Of a DNA stretch of 64,000 bases, positions 62,713 through 64,000 are shown in pieces. The DNA is from Ciona intestinalis (taxonomy: Eukaryota; Chordata; Ascidiacea; Phlebobranchia; Cionidae): contig NC_020173.2 of the NCBI RefSeq assembly GCF_000224145.3, positions 3,946,061-4,010,060 of the forward strand, in the 5' to 3' direction. Position 1 is the stretch's first letter. Every line of letters starts with the position of its first letter. Made by a program: the position numbers and the translations under genes. The notes below the pieces were generated by a model that saw nothing but the letters and a program-made list of their open reading frames with translations, was not told the origin of the DNA and made no database searches.

Positions 62713-64000
62713 TATTCGAAAAGTTGCTTTCTTAATATTTGTCTATACAATTTATACTCAAATACTGTGAAAAACAGAATAAACTTGGTTAAAAATGCAA
62801 ACCACTTTTTCTTTGCTTATCCTCTGGTTATAATGATCGTTATCTTTAACTGTATCTAAAACACTCGTTAATCTTTCTAACCACTTTCCGCAACATGTCT
62901 AACTTACAAACCTGCATCTAAATGGCAGGTAATATTGCATACTATATATTCCACCACTTTTTCCGCGACATTTAACTACCGAATAAATATATTGTACTTG
63001 TTGAACCTGCGACATTTGTCATCTGGTTAACTCTACGACCGATGTCAAACGACTTTGAGCTCGGAGTGAAATCGACCTGACTAGGTTTCCCCATTTAAAT
63101 AACCTGCACATCTCTACCGCCCATGCGTGGCGAAAACAACGACGGTTTAAATGGCGTATTCTTAGCATTCGTCTCCCGTATATTTTTCCCGCAATGCACT
63201 TTCACACCAACCACACGACTAGGCAGGTTAAACTGTTTCGTTGACGACTGACATCTATTTTGAAATATAAACTTTCCAGGGTCAAGTTACTAAAAAACTC
63301 ACGTCTTTGCCCGTTACGCTTAACGGGCAGAGACGAAATTGAAAAGAAATTACGTCATTCTATCCACTAAGCAAAAAGTAATATAGTTGGACATTTGCAA
63401 ATAATAAACCTGTAACCTTCACCTATACAGTTATAATTTACAACTAATTTCAGTTATTCGAGTATTTCTTCTAGTATATATAATTCATTGAAAATTAGTT
63501 GCATTTTAACGAACCCAAGCCTGAATCTACATTTTCTTACTTAGAGTAATCGCTTCGATTAATCTGTCGGTCGATCAAAGGTCTTGTACCTTCAAAAGAG
63601 ACCGCGCGTCAAAAGTCTATTCACATTACTAAAAACTTTATTGTTCTTTTTGTTGCGTTTCGATGGGGAAAGTATGGCGTAGCCCAAAGCGTGTCTTAGG
63701 CGTGAACACTTCATCTGCTAATGGTGATTTGCGTAACGCCCACATTAAGTGTATATAGTGACATCAAAATTAGACTCGCCGCTGTTTGGGCAAATTAAAA
63801 GGGAAAGCTATTTTCAGATATTCGGGGTTTCTCCGCTCTGCTGAACGCCGTATCGCATTTCTGAGACGATACACCTCGTCGTATCCGTTCCCAGCCAAAA
63901 CTCACACAAATATACTGGCGGTCATGGCTCGAGTGACGTCATACCATTACGTCATAGGATACGATTATTTGTTCGGCTGGGCTGATCAATTGTAAAGTGC
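62713..64000. promoter_or_regulatory. upstream region of FoxI paralogue B
   Basis: This 1.3 kb region lies 5' of the FoxI-B start. Two CRE-like words lie close together near its right end (GAGTGACGTCATACCATTAC followed by GTCATAGG, about 63933-63958). No gene was recognised. Confidence 0.35.

Noticed and set aside
1-64000. CRISPR arrays, rRNA, intact tRNA genes or retrovirus-like elements
   Set aside because: None was seen. The only tRNA-like boxes are inside SINE copies, and no capsid, envelope or reverse-transcriptase signatures were recognised.

Overview
The window looks like nuclear DNA of a tunicate, most likely a Ciona species. The evidence is: compact AT-rich genes with many short GT-AG introns, two clustered chordate-type FoxI forkhead genes, and small MITE and tRNA-derived SINE copies in introns and spacers. 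The species was inferred from gene content and repeat style only. There are two real assembly gaps (29039-29088 and 33645-33728) and one isolated unresolved base (33481).

Layout. 1-2.5 kb: a spacer rich in TGACGT motifs, then the last two exons of an integrin alpha-like gene (+). 2.8-5.7 kb: a six-exon isopenicillin-N-synthase-like 2OG-Fe(II) dioxygenase (-), head to head with wolframin (WFS1-like, +, 7.0-10.2 kb). 11.5-17.3 kb: the B55 regulatory subunit of protein phosphatase 2A (PPP2R2, -), head to head with an SLC6 transporter of the GABA/taurine/betaine/creatine group (+, 19.7-24.3 kb). 25.3-25.9 kb: an uninterrupted OCIA-domain gene (-), head to head with MAK16 (+, 26.7-29.2 kb). Then CACUL1-like (+, 29.9-32.6 kb) and KCTD9 (+, 33.8-38.6 kb) follow. 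39.7-62.7 kb: two FoxI paralogues, both on the minus strand, each with two coding exons and an intron at the same codon inside the fork head. They are separated by about 13 kb that contains no recognisable large gene.

Exon structures were built by hand. Nearly every junction is canonical GT-AG and the reading phase closes across whole genes: 2OG oxygenase 328 aa, wolframin 695 aa, PPP2R2 455 aa, SLC6 601 aa, KCTD9 395 aa, FoxI-A 581 aa, FoxI-B 466 aa. The exception is CACUL1, where the exon 2/3 joint is out of phase in this assembly.

The left 39 kb is mostly housekeeping genes (ER calcium and stress handling, phosphatase regulation, ribosome biogenesis, cullin-related and BTB proteins) and appears poor in CpG. 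The FoxI half is developmental, gene-sparse and visibly richer in CpG. No clearly new molecular system was found. The points most worth a second look are the patch of near-identity between the two fork heads (suggesting gene conversion), the repeated ACAAAATGGCG motif confined to the FoxI locus, the MITE abutting the integrin tail exon, the paired palindromic elements with GGTTAG-like interiors, and a possible very small two-exon gene between the FoxI paralogues.
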